This document shows, one piece after another, positions 39,244-48,022 of a stretch of 54,859 nt of DNA. Positions within the stretch are counted from its first letter, which is position 1, and each line of letters starts with the position of its first letter. The DNA lies in contig NZ_AUBZ01000035.1 in assembly GCF_000429505.1 (NCBI RefSeq), positions 1 to 54,859 on the forward strand. The letters run 5' to 3'. Origin of the DNA: Aliagarivorans taiwanensis DSM 22990. Lineage in GTDB: Bacteria > Pseudomonadota > Gammaproteobacteria > Enterobacterales > Celerinatantimonadaceae. The translations under genes were made by a program, and so were the position numbers. The notes under the pieces were generated by a model. The model did no database searches. It was not told the DNA's origin and saw only the letters and a list, made by a program, of their open reading frames with translations.

Positions 39244-42200
39244 AGCCATCATTCGCGGCTCACTGAACAACCGTTTCCTGGTGTTGTGTGCGGCGCTGCT
39301 GCTCGGCGTGTATGGTCTGTTCTCGCTGCGCACCACTGCGGTGGATGCGATCCCTGATTTGTCTGACGTTCAGGTGATCATCAAGACCAGCTACCCGGGG
39401 CAAGCGCCGCAGGTGGTGGAAGATCAGGTGACTTATCCGCTGACCACTGCCATGTTGTCGGTACCGGGAGCGACCACGGTGCGCGGTTATTCGTTCTTTG
39501 GCGACTCTTATGTGTACATCCTGTTTGAGGATGGCACCGACATCTACTGGGCGCGTTCGCGAGTGCTGGAGTACTTGTCGCAAGTGAGTGGTAGGCTGCC
39601 CGCTACCGCTAAACCCGAGCTGGGCCCGGATGCCACCGGGGTGGGCTGGATCTTCTCCTACGCCCTGAGCGACCGCACTGGCCAGCATGACTTAGCCCAG
39701 CTGCGTAGTTTGCAGGACTGGTTCCTGAAATACGAGCTACAAACCGTGCCGGGGGTGTCGGAGGTGGCCACCGTTGGCGGCATGGTGAAGCAGTATCAGG
39801 TCAGCGTCGACCCAGATAAGCTACGCGCCTACGACCTGCCGCTGAGCGCCATTAGCATGGCCATCAAGCGAGGCAATCAAGAAAGCGGCGCCAGTGTGAT
39901 TGAGCTGGGCGAGGCCGAATACATGGTGCGCAGCGGCGGCTATTTGAGCAGTATCAGCGATCTTGAAGCGCTGCCGCTGAAAGTGAGTCAGCGCGGTACC
40001 CCACTACTGTTGGGCGAGGTGGCTAAGATAAGCCTTGGGCCACAGATGCGGCGTGGACTATCTGAGCTGAACGGGGAAGGCGAGGTAGTCGGTGGCGTAG
40101 TGGTGATGCGCTATGGCGAAAATGCCCGCGAGGTAATCGCCGCAGTAAAAGCTAAGTTGAACGAGCTGCAGCGCAGCTTGCCGGAAGGGGTTGAGCTGGA
40201 GGTGACCTACGACCGCGCAGGCTTAATCGAAGAGGCAGTCAGTAACCTCAACCAAACCTTACTCAAAGAGTTGGCAGTGGTAGTGCTAGTGTGTGCGCTG
40301 TTCCTGTTCCACCTGCGCTCATCGACGGTGATCTTGCTCAGTTTGCCTTTGGGGATCTTAGCCGCCTTTGTGGTGATGCGCCTGCAGGGCATCAACGCCA
40401 ACATCATGTCGCTGGGCGGGATTGGTATCGCCATTGGCGCCATGGTTGATGGCGCGATCGTGATGATTGAAAACCTCCACAAGCACAACGAGCGAACACC
40501 ACTTAACGAGCACAACCGCTGGCAAATCGTAGGCCTAGCCGCCAGTGAGGTGGGCAAGCCGCTGTTTTTCTCACTGTTGATCATTACTTTAAGCTTTGTA
40601 CCGGTGTTCGTACTGGAGGGGCAAGAGGGCAAGATGTTCGCGCCCTTGGCCTTCACCAAGTCCTATGCCATGGCGGCCGCGGCGATACTGGCGATTACCC
40701 TAGTGCCAGTGCTGATGGGCTATTTTGTGCGCGGTAAGATCCTGGCCGAGCAACGTAACCCGCTAAATCGCATGCTGATCGCTGCCTATCGGCCGATGCT
40801 GAACTTTAGCCTGCGCCGACCCAAAACAGTGATCTCCTTGTCGTTGTTGGCGCTGGCCTCCTCTTGGTATCCCTACTCACAGATGGGCAGCGAGTTTATG
40901 CCGCCGCTGGATGAGGGCGACTTGATGTATATGCCCACCACCTATCCGGGGATCTCCATTGGTAAGGCGCGCGAGCTGTTGCAGCAAACCAACAAGCTGA
41001 TCAAAACCGTCCCGGAAGTGAAAAGCGTTTGGGGCAAGGTTGGACGCGCCGACACGGCCACCGATCCTGCGCCGCTGACCATGATTGAGACCTTCATTCA
41101 GCTCAAACCGCGATCCGAGTGGCGGCCCGGACTGACCAGCGAAGGGTTGCGTCAGGAGCTGGACAGCTTGGTGCAGTTCCCGGGCTTGAGTAACGCCTGG
41201 GTGATGCCCATCAAGACCCGCATCGACATGTTGGCCACCGGCATCAAAACCCCGGTGGGCATCAAGATTGCGGGGCCTGACTTACAGGTGATTGAAGGGC
41301 TGGGCGAGCAGCTGGAAGAGCTACTTAAGCAGGTTCCCGGTACCGCATCAGCCTACGCTGAACGGGTAGCGGGCGGGCGTTACATCACCATCGACATCGA
41401 CCGGCAGCGGGCGGCCCGCTATGGGCTGAGCATCAGCGATATCCATGAGCTGACCAGCGCCGCGGTGGGTGGTATGAACGTCTCCGAAACCGTGGAAGGG
41501 CTGGAGCGCTACCCCATCAACCTGCGCTATCCCCAGCGTTATCGCGACTCATTAGAGAAGCTGAAATCGCTGCCGATCATCACACCCGCTGGTCAGCGTC
41601 TTCTGTTAGGCGACATCGCCGAACTGCGCTTTGCCGATGGCCCGCCGATGATCAAAACCGAAAACGCGCGCCCCAATGGTTGGATTTTCGTCGACATTGA
41701 GGGGCGTGATTTGGGCTCCTACGTGGCAGACGCTCAGGCCTTTGTGGCTCAGCATCTCACCCTTCCCGCCGGTTATTCGCTGAGTTGGGCTGGGCAGTAT
41801 GAGTACATGCAACGAGCCATGGATAAGCTGCGAATGGTCATTCCCGCCACCTTGGTGATTATCGGCCTGCTGCTTTACATGAGTTTTCGCCGTTTTGCGG
41901 AGGTGGCCATTATTGTCGGAACCTTACCGCTGGCCTTGGTGGGTGGCCTTTGGTTAATGCACTGGCTGGGCTTCAACATGTCGATCGCGGTTGGGGTGGG
42001 CTTTATCGCGCTGGCCGGGGTGGCGGTGGAAACCGCCATCATCATGTTGGTATATCTCAATCAAAGCTGGCAAGCCGCCCAAGCTAGCGGCCGCCAGTTA
42101 GGACGCGAGCAGCTGGAGCAGGCGATCCGTGAGGGGGCTGGGCAGCGGATCCGCCCGGTGATGATGACCGATCTGACGGTGATTATTGGCCTGATCCCAA

Positions 42201-42346
42201 TGTTAATCAGCGCTGGTACCGGCTCGGAGGTGATGAGTCGTATCGCCGCGCCAATGCTCGGCGGCGCGCTGTCATCGGCGCTGTTAACGCTATTGGTACT
42301 GCCTGCCATCTACAAGCTGTGGAAACAGCACAGCCACCAACTTTAA
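39236..42346 (+). CDS. cusA: Copper/silver RND efflux pump CusA
   Basis: The 1036-residue inner-membrane pump exports Cu(I) or Ag(I) from the periplasm. Twelve helices are predicted. Family motifs are TSYPGQAPQVVEDQVTYPL, GDSYVYILFEDGTDIYWARS, IGIAIGAMVDGAIVMIENLH (proton-relay Asp) and GVAVETAIIMLVYL (proton-relay Glu). Methionines equivalent to the E. coli binding triad appear in EGDLMYMPTTYPG, TMIETFIQL and RIDMLATGIKTPVG. ATG 39236 directly follows GGAGG embedded in the cusB end and is preferred to ATG 39224. Confidence 0.93.
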   Translation: MIEAIIRGSLNNRFLVLCAALLLGVYGLFSLRTTAVDAIPDLSDVQVIIKTSYPGQAPQVVEDQVTYPLTTAMLSVPGATTVRGYSFFGDSYVYILFEDGTDIYWARSRVLEYLSQVSGRLPATAKPELGPDATGVGWIFSYALSDRTGQHDLAQLRSLQDWFLKYELQTVPGVSEVATVGGMVKQYQVSVDPDKLRAYDLPLSAISMAIKRGNQESGASVIELGEAEYMVRSGGYLSSISDLEALPLKVSQRGTPLLLGEVAKISLGPQMRRGLSELNGEGEVVGGVVVMRYGENAREVIAAVKAKLNELQRSLPEGVELEVTYDRAGLIEEAVSNLNQTLLKELAVVVLVCALFLFHLRSSTVILLSLPLGILAAFVVMRLQGINANIMSLGGIGIAIGAMVDGAIVMIENLHKHNERTPLNEHNRWQIVGLAASEVGKPLFFSLLIITLSFVPVFVLEGQEGKMFAPLAFTKSYAMAAAAILAITLVPVLMGYFVRGKILAEQRNPLNRMLIAAYRPMLNFSLRRPKTVISLSLLALASSWYPYSQMGSEFMPPLDEGDLMYMPTTYPGISIGKARELLQQTNKLIKTVPEVKSVWGKVGRADTATDPAPLTMIETFIQLKPRSEWRPGLTSEGLRQELDSLVQFPGLSNAWVMPIKTRIDMLATGIKTPVGIKIAGPDLQVIEGLGEQLEELLKQVPGTASAYAERVAGGRYITIDIDRQRAARYGLSISDIHELTSAAVGGMNVSETVEGLERYPINLRYPQRYRDSLEKLKSLPIITPAGQRLLLGDIAELRFADGPPMIKTENARPNGWIFVDIEGRDLGSYVADAQAFVAQHLTLPAGYSLSWAGQYEYMQRAMDKLRMVIPATLVIIGLLLYMSFRRFAEVAIIVGTLPLALVGGLWLMHWLGFNMSIAVGVGFIALAGVAVETAIIMLVYLNQSWQAAQASGRQLGREQLEQAIREGAGQRIRPVMMTDLTVIIGLIPMLISAGTGSEVMSRIAAPMLGGALSSALLTLLVLPAIYKLWKQHSHQL

Positions 42347-42376
42347 CCGAAGCTAACAACATTAATCGCATTTAAT

Positions 42377-42393
42377 GCCCCGCCAGGCGGGGC
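42377..42393 (+). promoter_or_regulatory. Intercistronic hairpin between cusA and the CueP-like gene
   Basis: GCCCCGC (42377-42383) pairs with GCGGGGC (42387-42393) around CAG, with no T run after it. It may stabilise the upstream RNA or reduce read-through; it is too T-poor for a classical terminator. Confidence 0.55.
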
Positions 42394-42409
42394 TCATAAG
42401 GAGAACAAC

Positions 42410-42949
42410 ATGACTAAATCACTACTTATCGCCACGCTACTGGGCCTAACTGCACACTCTGCACTGGCCATGGACGCCAGCGAATACCGCAAGCTGTCAG
42501 CTGAGCAAGCATTGCAGCAGGCCCATCAGTGGCACCGCAGCGGTGATGCCAGCGTTAAGGTGCTGCCGCGTCAAATCGATACCGAGTTTGCCAATGGCGA
42601 GAAGGTGAGCATTCCCACCGAGAGCCATTTGCTCTCTATCGCGCCCTTCGTGAATCAAACCCACCCTTGCACCTATCATGTGCCAACCGGCTGCCAAGGT
42701 GAGTTGGTCGATGCGCAAATGCATGTGATGGTGAAAGACTTGGCCACCGGAGAGCTGGTGCACAACACCATGGTGCGCACCCAGCACGATGGCTTTATTG
42801 ATTTCTGGATGCCTAAAGATGGTCGCTATGAGTTTATGTTCCACTACGGCGATTTAATGGCCAGCGAAGTGCTCAGCACCGACGCCCAAAGTCGCACCTG
42901 TATCACCACCATGCAGTTGACCAAAACCGATCATAAACACCACCACTAA
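42410..42949 (+). CDS. cueP: Periplasmic copper-binding protein, CueP-like
   Basis: The 179-residue protein has a signal peptide ending at SALA and the CueP features HPCTYHVPTGCQGEL, GFIDFWMPKDGRYEF and SRTCITTMQL, containing the three conserved cysteines. CueP of Salmonella stores and delivers copper in the periplasm and helps metallate a superoxide dismutase. A His-rich tail (DHKHHH) is added here. AAGGAG precedes the start. It is downstream of cusA in the same operon. Confidence 0.8.
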   Translation: MTKSLLIATLLGLTAHSALAMDASEYRKLSAEQALQQAHQWHRSGDASVKVLPRQIDTEFANGEKVSIPTESHLLSIAPFVNQTHPCTYHVPTGCQGELVDAQMHVMVKDLATGELVHNTMVRTQHDGFIDFWMPKDGRYEFMFHYGDLMASEVLSTDAQSRTCITTMQLTKTDHKHHH

Positions 42950-42957
42950 ATCTGGCC

Positions 42958-42989
42958 GGGTCACTGGCTTTAAGCGCTGCCAGTGACCC
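42958..42989 (+). promoter_or_regulatory. Perfect 11-bp hairpin between the CueP-like and cupredoxin genes
   Basis: GGGTCACTGGC (42958-42968) pairs with GCCAGTGACCC (42979-42989) around a 10-nt loop. No T run follows; the cupredoxin ribosome-binding site AAGGAG lies just after it. Likely an RNA-stability or attenuation element. Confidence 0.6.
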
Positions 42990-43010
42990 GATCATCAAGG
43001 AGCAGCCAAT

Positions 43011-43451
43011 ATGACTAAAGGGAAAACAAGGCGTCGCTGCGCATTGCTGGCAATGCTAATCGCCGCCAGCCCACTTGCATGGGCCAGCGAATCGCAGGTG
43101 CGCAGCGTGTCGGTCACCATGCTAGATAGTATGCGTTTTCAGTTCGAGCCAGCGTTATCGGAGCTCAAGCCCGGCGAACTGGTCGAGTTTGTGGTGACCA
43201 ACCAAGGTCAGATCGTACATGAGTTTGTGTTGGGCTCGCCGACTGAGCAGGCTGAGCATCGCGAGCAGATGCGCAATAGCGGTTATCACCACCATCATCA
43301 TTCAAGCAATGCAGTCACTCTCGAAGCTGGTCAACGTGCGACCTTGGCGTGGCAAATGCCGCACCGTGGTCAACTGGAAGTGGCGTGTAACATTCCTGGC
43401 CACTATGAGGCTGGGATGTTTGAGGTTTGGGGGCCGTTCGAGAACGATTAG
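43011..43451 (+). CDS. Periplasmic cupredoxin-like copper protein
   Basis: The 146-residue protein has a signal peptide ending near PLAWA and a plastocyanin-like fold. Type-1 copper ligands are visible: His in GQIVHEFVLG, then Cys, His and Met in VACNIPGHYEAGMFEVWG. A run of five His (YHHHHHSS) lies in the loop before. It ends the copper operon and probably buffers or transfers periplasmic copper, as CopI-like proteins do; the exact role is inferred. Confidence 0.8.
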   Translation: MTKGKTRRRCALLAMLIAASPLAWASESQVRSVSVTMLDSMRFQFEPALSELKPGELVEFVVTNQGQIVHEFVLGSPTEQAEHREQMRNSGYHHHHHSSNAVTLEAGQRATLAWQMPHRGQLEVACNIPGHYEAGMFEVWGPFEND

Positions 43452-43742
43452 CAATGATAACTATGGCGTTAACCGTATAACTGCGAGTTTCTGAGGTTAA
43501 TCAAACGGTTAAATAAAACCATGGAGAGTTTCGTCTTGCAGGAGGTATTGCTTTGGTTGCCAGTTGGTGGGGGGCATTGCTATCGTAAAAGTCGAAACTA
43601 TCTGCGTTGAGAAGCAAAGATACTCCCTGACTCGATTTGACATACGAATAGACCAGACTTCGAAAGACCACTCGTTAGTTGCTGCTCAAGAGCGTATTTT
43701 CGCTTAATCTAGGCGAGTACAAACCTACATTTGGCTGCTAAC
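43452..43742. other. Intergenic boundary between the metal block and the AT-rich island
   Basis: No gene or clear terminator is seen. An 8-bp inverted repeat, TTAACCGT (43469-43476) and ACGGTTAA (43507-43514), lies near the left side. Base composition drops from here to the right end of the window, so an island edge may be in this gap. Confidence 0.5.
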
Positions 43743-45590
43743 ATGCTAAGTTTTATTAAGAAAGCATTCGGTAAAGATCTTAACCCAGCCTCTAAGGAGG
43801 CTAATGGCTTAGTAGCGTCAGTCCAAAGTCAGAGCTATCAATATGGCAGAGGGGGAAAGCCTACTGAGTTCGATTGGTCTCAAACCCGATATGTTCCACT
43901 ACCACCATCGCCACCAACGTGGGAGGTAGATAGGCGCCACGAGCTCTACCGAGACTACGAAGACCCATTTATTGGCCCCGTGCTCCGGGCCGGCTCCAAG
44001 AAACAACACACTAAAGTCGTCAAGCTTGCTGCTAGTCTACCTCTTGAGCACCTACGAGGGCCAGCTGGGGAGGTGGTAGCCAAAGCATACGTAAAGTTGA
44101 TAACACAGAGAATCAAATCTGGGCAGCTGATGGCAGCAGCGAAGCAATCAGTTGAATTGCTTGAACGGCTGCCTGAATACGTTAAGGACGCTGATTTGCG
44201 TCGCTTTAATCGTATATTGAAAGACTTAGATAAACTGGGTAAGAAGCACAATTACTTGCCGATACCAGTTGAAAGCTCCTCATCACTTGAGCTTTTTCAA
44301 ACATCTGAAGATGCCCCTTGGGGGCTTGTAAGCCAGCGAAAGTTGATCAAAGAGGAGCGTCCTGATCCGGCCTTCACGGTCATCTCTATAGATGCTAGGG
44401 GAACTTGGTTACTTGATCGCCAGGGAGCTAGCATCGATCTGCCTGGGGTAAAGAGCGTACTTCGTAGGGTGGATCGTGAGGGAGCGTTGGTGAGTGAGAA
44501 GGCACTAAACCATGATGCCTATCGAACTGGAATCAGTGGTTGTGCGTTAGCTATATTAGATTCTGGCGGGGTACTTCGCATTTACGACGAGAAACTAAAT
44601 GCCTTAGTCGAGTCAAACTTAGGTGAAGACTCGCGTGTTATTGAGCACTTTCGTTCCACCGATACTAATTATTGGGGAGAGCTAAAGTCTCAGGTGCGAG
44701 CTGTAGATGCTGCTTCTGAGGGAGATCGCTACCTATTTACGCTAGCTGACGAAGTGTGGTGTTGCACTGCTTCAGGAAAGACCATTTGGGGGCTTGTTAT
44801 GCCACTAAAAGAGGGTTGGAAGCGTGTAGTAGAGCGCAGTCATCGTTCAGGTCTTGCCCAGGACGTAGAGGATTCGCTAGAACTGTTAGGGCTGTCTCTA
44901 CCTGTTGCGCCGGTGGACATAAAGAAACAGTATCGAAAGCTGGTACTGGCTCACCACCCAGACCGAAATTCCGGGGACCCAGCTGCAACCGAGAAAATGA
45001 AGGATCTTAACGCGGCGTTCGAGATTCTGACGGGCGTTGACCCCAACTCACTTGACTATGAAGAATCAGGTGTTACGCATTTTACTAAGACCGCTCCCGA
45101 TTATGTCTTGGAGTTAGAGGGGGCTCGCCTAGAAATCTGCATTACTGGGGAAGTCCCTCAAGATTGGGTCTATGCAGCAAGCTTCGCTGGGGTTGATGGT
45201 GGGGCATACCTTGCTACTTACTCGGGCAAGATCGCTAGAGTCTCCCCTGAGGGGCAGCCTGAAGTGGTTTACGATATTGGTGTTTGTCCGAAGGAGATCG
45301 TTGAAGTGGGCCAGTATACTTACTTCCTTACGGCTACTCGATTGTATGTGATAGAGAAAACTGACACGCTTGTGGCGTGTGTCGATGTCTTTCAGCAGGG
45401 GCGATTGCTGGTTACTCAAACAGGGTTTGGTTTGCTTGCGGCAAAACAGCTTAGGTGGTTCACACATACTGGCACGAGGGTCGGAGAGCTGACAACAAAA
45501 GATCCCATACGGGCCATTTATGCCACCGATGATGGAACAGTGTTCCAAACCCGACAGCATCAAGTAGAAGTACAAGGACTCATAATGTGA
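43743..45590 (+). CDS. J-domain protein with flanking beta-rich domains
   Basis: The 615-residue protein has no signal peptide. Residues of about 372-432 are a J domain: DIKKQYRKLVLAHHPDRNSG carries the HPD tripeptide near 405, and NAAFEILTG closes it. This part should stimulate an Hsp70. Before it (about 200-365) and after it (about 450-610) are beta-rich stretches with repeating aromatic and Gly residues such as GVLRIYDEKLNALVES, RYLFTLADEVWCCTASGK and YTYFLTATRLYVIEK, suggesting parts of a beta-propeller. The N-terminal 190 residues contain a helical segment (KVVKLAASLPLEHLRGPAGE). ATG 43743 is used in place of an in-frame TTG at 43731. The biological role is unknown; island context suggests defence or stress. 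Confidence 0.7.
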   Translation: MLSFIKKAFGKDLNPASKEANGLVASVQSQSYQYGRGGKPTEFDWSQTRYVPLPPSPPTWEVDRRHELYRDYEDPFIGPVLRAGSKKQHTKVVKLAASLPLEHLRGPAGEVVAKAYVKLITQRIKSGQLMAAAKQSVELLERLPEYVKDADLRRFNRILKDLDKLGKKHNYLPIPVESSSSLELFQTSEDAPWGLVSQRKLIKEERPDPAFTVISIDARGTWLLDRQGASIDLPGVKSVLRRVDREGALVSEKALNHDAYRTGISGCALAILDSGGVLRIYDEKLNALVESNLGEDSRVIEHFRSTDTNYWGELKSQVRAVDAASEGDRYLFTLADEVWCCTASGKTIWGLVMPLKEGWKRVVERSHRSGLAQDVEDSLELLGLSLPVAPVDIKKQYRKLVLAHHPDRNSGDPAATEKMKDLNAAFEILTGVDPNSLDYEESGVTHFTKTAPDYVLELEGARLEICITGEVPQDWVYAASFAGVDGGAYLATYSGKIARVSPEGQPEVVYDIGVCPKEIVEVGQYTYFLTATRLYVIEKTDTLVACVDVFQQGRLLVTQTGFGLLAAKQLRWFTHTGTRVGELTTKDPIRAIYATDDGTVFQTRQHQVEVQGLIM

Positions 45591-45781
45591 GTCCGATAGC
45601 ACGTAAAGCTTACGTGTATCCTTTTCTCGGATTTAAATTTAGCGCAACTGCAGTTATTTCGGGCCTGTCGTATCTGTCATCGAGGCGACAGGTTTCGGAA
45701 CAGCAGCGATACTGTCTCTTGTGTGATGATAAAACGTATCAGGTTACATCTCTTGACTCCATCAACGGCCTTTCGTGGTAA
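45587..45781 (+). CDS. Possible small protein translationally coupled to the J-domain gene
   Basis: A GTG start overlaps the stop of the J-domain gene (ATGTGAG), a common coupling layout. The product would be 64 residues with a hydrophobic N-terminal half and a Cys pair (YCLLCDDKTYQV). Its last 43 bp overlap the 3' end of the convergent helicase gene. Nothing like it is recognised; it could equally be a chance frame. Confidence 0.3.
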   Translation: MSPIARKAYVYPFLGFKFSATAVISGLSYLSSRRQVSEQQRYCLLCDDKTYQVTSLDSINGLSW

Positions 45782-47154
45782 AGAGGAGAGCTTCGAAGTG
45801 TAATTAAACGGCGAGAAAAGGTGTCAGATAGCCTCATCTTCCAAGGTACCTCGTTTTGCCCCAAACTTTGGGTGGGTTCGCCACAAATTTCTGAGTTAAG
45901 GTCACCCGGCTCACCGAACGTAGATATGTCGGGACGGACGCTTGTTCCCGGCATCGTCAGCTCTAGCCCATTTTCACAGCTTTTCTCTTGAAGCTCGGCA
46001 AAAGGGATATCTTCCAGTAGACCAAGACAAAAGGACTTGATCACTGGTATTGCTGCGGCAAATAACCATGCTTGTTGATTGACAGCATCGGTTCTGCGGA
46101 GTATCCGGCCCAGTACTTGTCGAAAATAAAGTTCGGTTTTAACGCGAGATAGGTGGCAGCATACTTGTAATCTGGGGATGTCCGTACCTTCGCTGATCAT
46201 ACCCACTGAGACAATCCAAGGTGAAGAACTAGTCCTGAAGCGACTAATAACTTGCTGTGCCTCTGGGGCCCCATGATGAACTACCGCAACCTGCTGATGG
46301 AACTCAGTTCTTAACATCGTTGCAATTGCATAGGCATGCTTGATAGTGGAAGCGACAACCAGCCCTGCAGACTGGGGATTAACGGTTCTGAGTTGAGTCA
46401 GTTTTGTGTCTGCTACCCCGAGAGCGTGACGAAGAAAAGAGGGTTGTGACAAAATTGCATCGTAGCGCACATTGCGCGCGTTAAAGAGTGCTTCAAGACT
46501 ACCATACTGGCTGGTTTCTCCATCTTGCTCGAAGGTGATCGCATTGTTGTCGACAAGCACCATATTGGGTGTTCGACACACCCTGTCTTCAACCGCCTGG
46601 GCTAGATTGTAACTGTAATCATAAGCAACTTGGTTGGACTCATCGCTGTATCGCGCCAGCGTCACTGGCAATCGGTCAGATCGCCATGGTGTACCTGACA
46701 GAGCTAAGGTGTATTCTGCTCGGTCCTGTATATTTACAAGAACGGCTTCCCCCCAGGCGTTCGCGTGTTCCGGCGTGGAGCCCGCACAGTGATGGATTTC
46801 ATCGAATATGACTAAGGTACGCATGCTCTTCAACAGGGCCCAAAAATCCTCATCTTTAGAGGCCATTGCCTGATAGGTTAGTGACACTCCAACTGCGCCT
46901 AGATTGCCGTCGAGCGGTTTAGCTATGCGTCTTTCAAACGTTCGCTGTATCTCCTCAGAGACCGTCACGGAAGGGGAGAAACAGAGCACGATGTCTATTT
47001 TTCCTTGGTCAAGCAAGCGCGCTGCTAGCTCAGCTGCCATACGTGTCTTACCGGCACCCGGGCATGCCAGGCAGAAGAAATCTCTCCGTCCTTGCTTGTA
47101 TAGGGTTAAGGCTTTCTCGACACATTGTGTTTGCCAAGCTCGTAGTCCTGCCAC
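45739..47154 (-). CDS. DEAH-box superfamily 2 helicase
   Basis: The 471-residue protein has the helicase motifs in order: ACPGAGKTRMAAELA (Walker A, near residue 30), FDEIHHC (DEAH type, near 118), LALSGTPWRSDR (motif III), VVASTIKHAYAIA (motif IV region), MISEGTDIPRLQ (motif V) and FRQVLGRILRRT (motif VI). It resembles the helicase part of restriction or defence proteins but has no nuclease or methyltransferase domain. GTG start directly follows the stop of the upstream gene (TAAGTG), so the two are coupled. Substrate unknown. Confidence 0.85.
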   Translation of the reverse strand: MAGLRAWQTQCVEKALTLYKQGRRDFFCLACPGAGKTRMAAELAARLLDQGKIDIVLCFSPSVTVSEEIQRTFERRIAKPLDGNLGAVGVSLTYQAMASKDEDFWALLKSMRTLVIFDEIHHCAGSTPEHANAWGEAVLVNIQDRAEYTLALSGTPWRSDRLPVTLARYSDESNQVAYDYSYNLAQAVEDRVCRTPNMVLVDNNAITFEQDGETSQYGSLEALFNARNVRYDAILSQPSFLRHALGVADTKLTQLRTVNPQSAGLVVASTIKHAYAIATMLRTEFHQQVAVVHHGAPEAQQVISRFRTSSSPWIVSVGMISEGTDIPRLQVCCHLSRVKTELYFRQVLGRILRRTDAVNQQAWLFAAAIPVIKSFCLGLLEDIPFAELQEKSCENGLELTMPGTSVRPDISTFGEPGDLNSEICGEPTQSLGQNEVPWKMRLSDTFSRRLITLRSSPLYHERPLMESRDVT

Positions 47155-47688
47155 TTAGTTCACCTCTAGTCGAGCCAGCTGCTTTTCGAGCAAACGAATG
47201 CGTCCCAGCAACACGGATTTCGCATCGACAGTCGTCTGATAGTCAGCCATGAGTGAGGCTTTGAATTCTGGATAGAGCTCATAAAGATGATCGCACTCTT
47301 CAGCCTCCCCCTGGAGGATCAACATTTCACCGCGATACTTGTTTAATCGCTCTTGTAGCGTTGAGCTCATGCTGACACGGGATGAGTTAGGCTCGGTTAC
47401 TGGAGCCTTGGTTGACTCAATAGGTGATTGAGGCTCAAACAACTCGGTTTTCTCATAACGAGGTTTTAGCTTTGTTGATGAGGGCCCCTTTACTATCCAA
47501 CCGCGTGCAATTAGTCGTTTTATTCGGTAGTAGACATAAGCTTGTGCTTGTTGACTGCTGAGTTCATCAAGTACCGTACCGGTTTCTTGCAGTTCAGAAC
47601 GAAGCTCAGATGTACTGAAATCAGTTGTGAACGAATCGATAATGCGCAAGGTTTCTTGGCAAAGCGGAGCTTGAATGTCTGAGGGCAT
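47155..47688 (-). CDS. Small winged-helix/coiled-coil protein coupled to the helicase
   Basis: The 177-residue protein has an N-terminal part that looks like a winged helix (TSELRSELQETGTVLDELSS then YYRIKRLIARGWIVKG), a polar linker rich in Pro and Ser, and a C-terminal coiled coil (SVLLGRIRLLEKQLARLEVN). It is coupled to the helicase gene and probably its partner or specificity factor. No named family is recognised. Confidence 0.6.
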   Translation of the reverse strand: MPSDIQAPLCQETLRIIDSFTTDFSTSELRSELQETGTVLDELSSQQAQAYVYYRIKRLIARGWIVKGPSSTKLKPRYEKTELFEPQSPIESTKAPVTEPNSSRVSMSSTLQERLNKYRGEMLILQGEAEECDHLYELYPEFKASLMADYQTTVDAKSVLLGRIRLLEKQLARLEVN

Positions 47689-47728
47689 GTTTGAGCCTTT
47701 CGTGTCTGTGGAACTGTTTGAGTCTCAT

Positions 47729-47782
47729 TTCGAGGTGTCTCGAAGGGATGCGGATTATAATCCGTTGTTTGACGGGCGGCAA
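47729..47782. promoter_or_regulatory. Divergent control region with two palindromes
   Basis: Between the coiled-coil gene and the XRE gene lie TTCGAG-GTGT-CTCGAA (47729-47744) and the perfect 14-bp palindrome CGGATTATAATCCG (47751-47764). The second covers a minus-strand -10 box TATAAT (47759-47754) with TTGCCG (47782-47777) 17 bp upstream. This is a good arrangement for control of the helicase unit by the XRE protein. Confidence 0.6.
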
Positions 47783-47815
47783 CTTCACATAGTTCTTATC
47801 ATTTTGAGGGTAAGA

Positions 47816-48022
47816 ATGAGTGATTTAGCCAAGCAGATCGGACTCAGACTCCGAGAAAAACGCATGGCAGCGCAGGTGTCACAAGAAGGCTTAGCTAACT
47901 TGGCCGACGTTGACCGTAGTTACGTAGGTCGTATCGAGCGAGGAGAAGTTAACGTGACGATTGACGTGCTCTACAAACTGTCCGAAGTGATTGGCTGCGA
48001 CCCCAAAACGTTGCTCCCCTAG
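47816..48022 (+). CDS. XRE-family helix-turn-helix regulator
   Basis: From ATG 47816 (after GAGGG) the protein has 68 residues: one Cro/C1-type domain with VSQEGLANLADVDRSYVGRI as the helix-turn-helix and ERGEVNVTIDVLYKLSEVIG after it. The shape is that of restriction-modification C proteins and small phage-type repressors. Longer in-frame starts upstream would span the operator region. It is divergent from the helicase unit and probably controls it. Confidence 0.8.
   Translation: MSDLAKQIGLRLREKRMAAQVSQEGLANLADVDRSYVGRIERGEVNVTIDVLYKLSEVIGCDPKTLLP

Noticed and set aside
42377-42393. Hairpin after cusA as a Rho-independent terminator
   Set aside because: There is no T run after the stem, and the next two genes appear to belong to the same copper unit.
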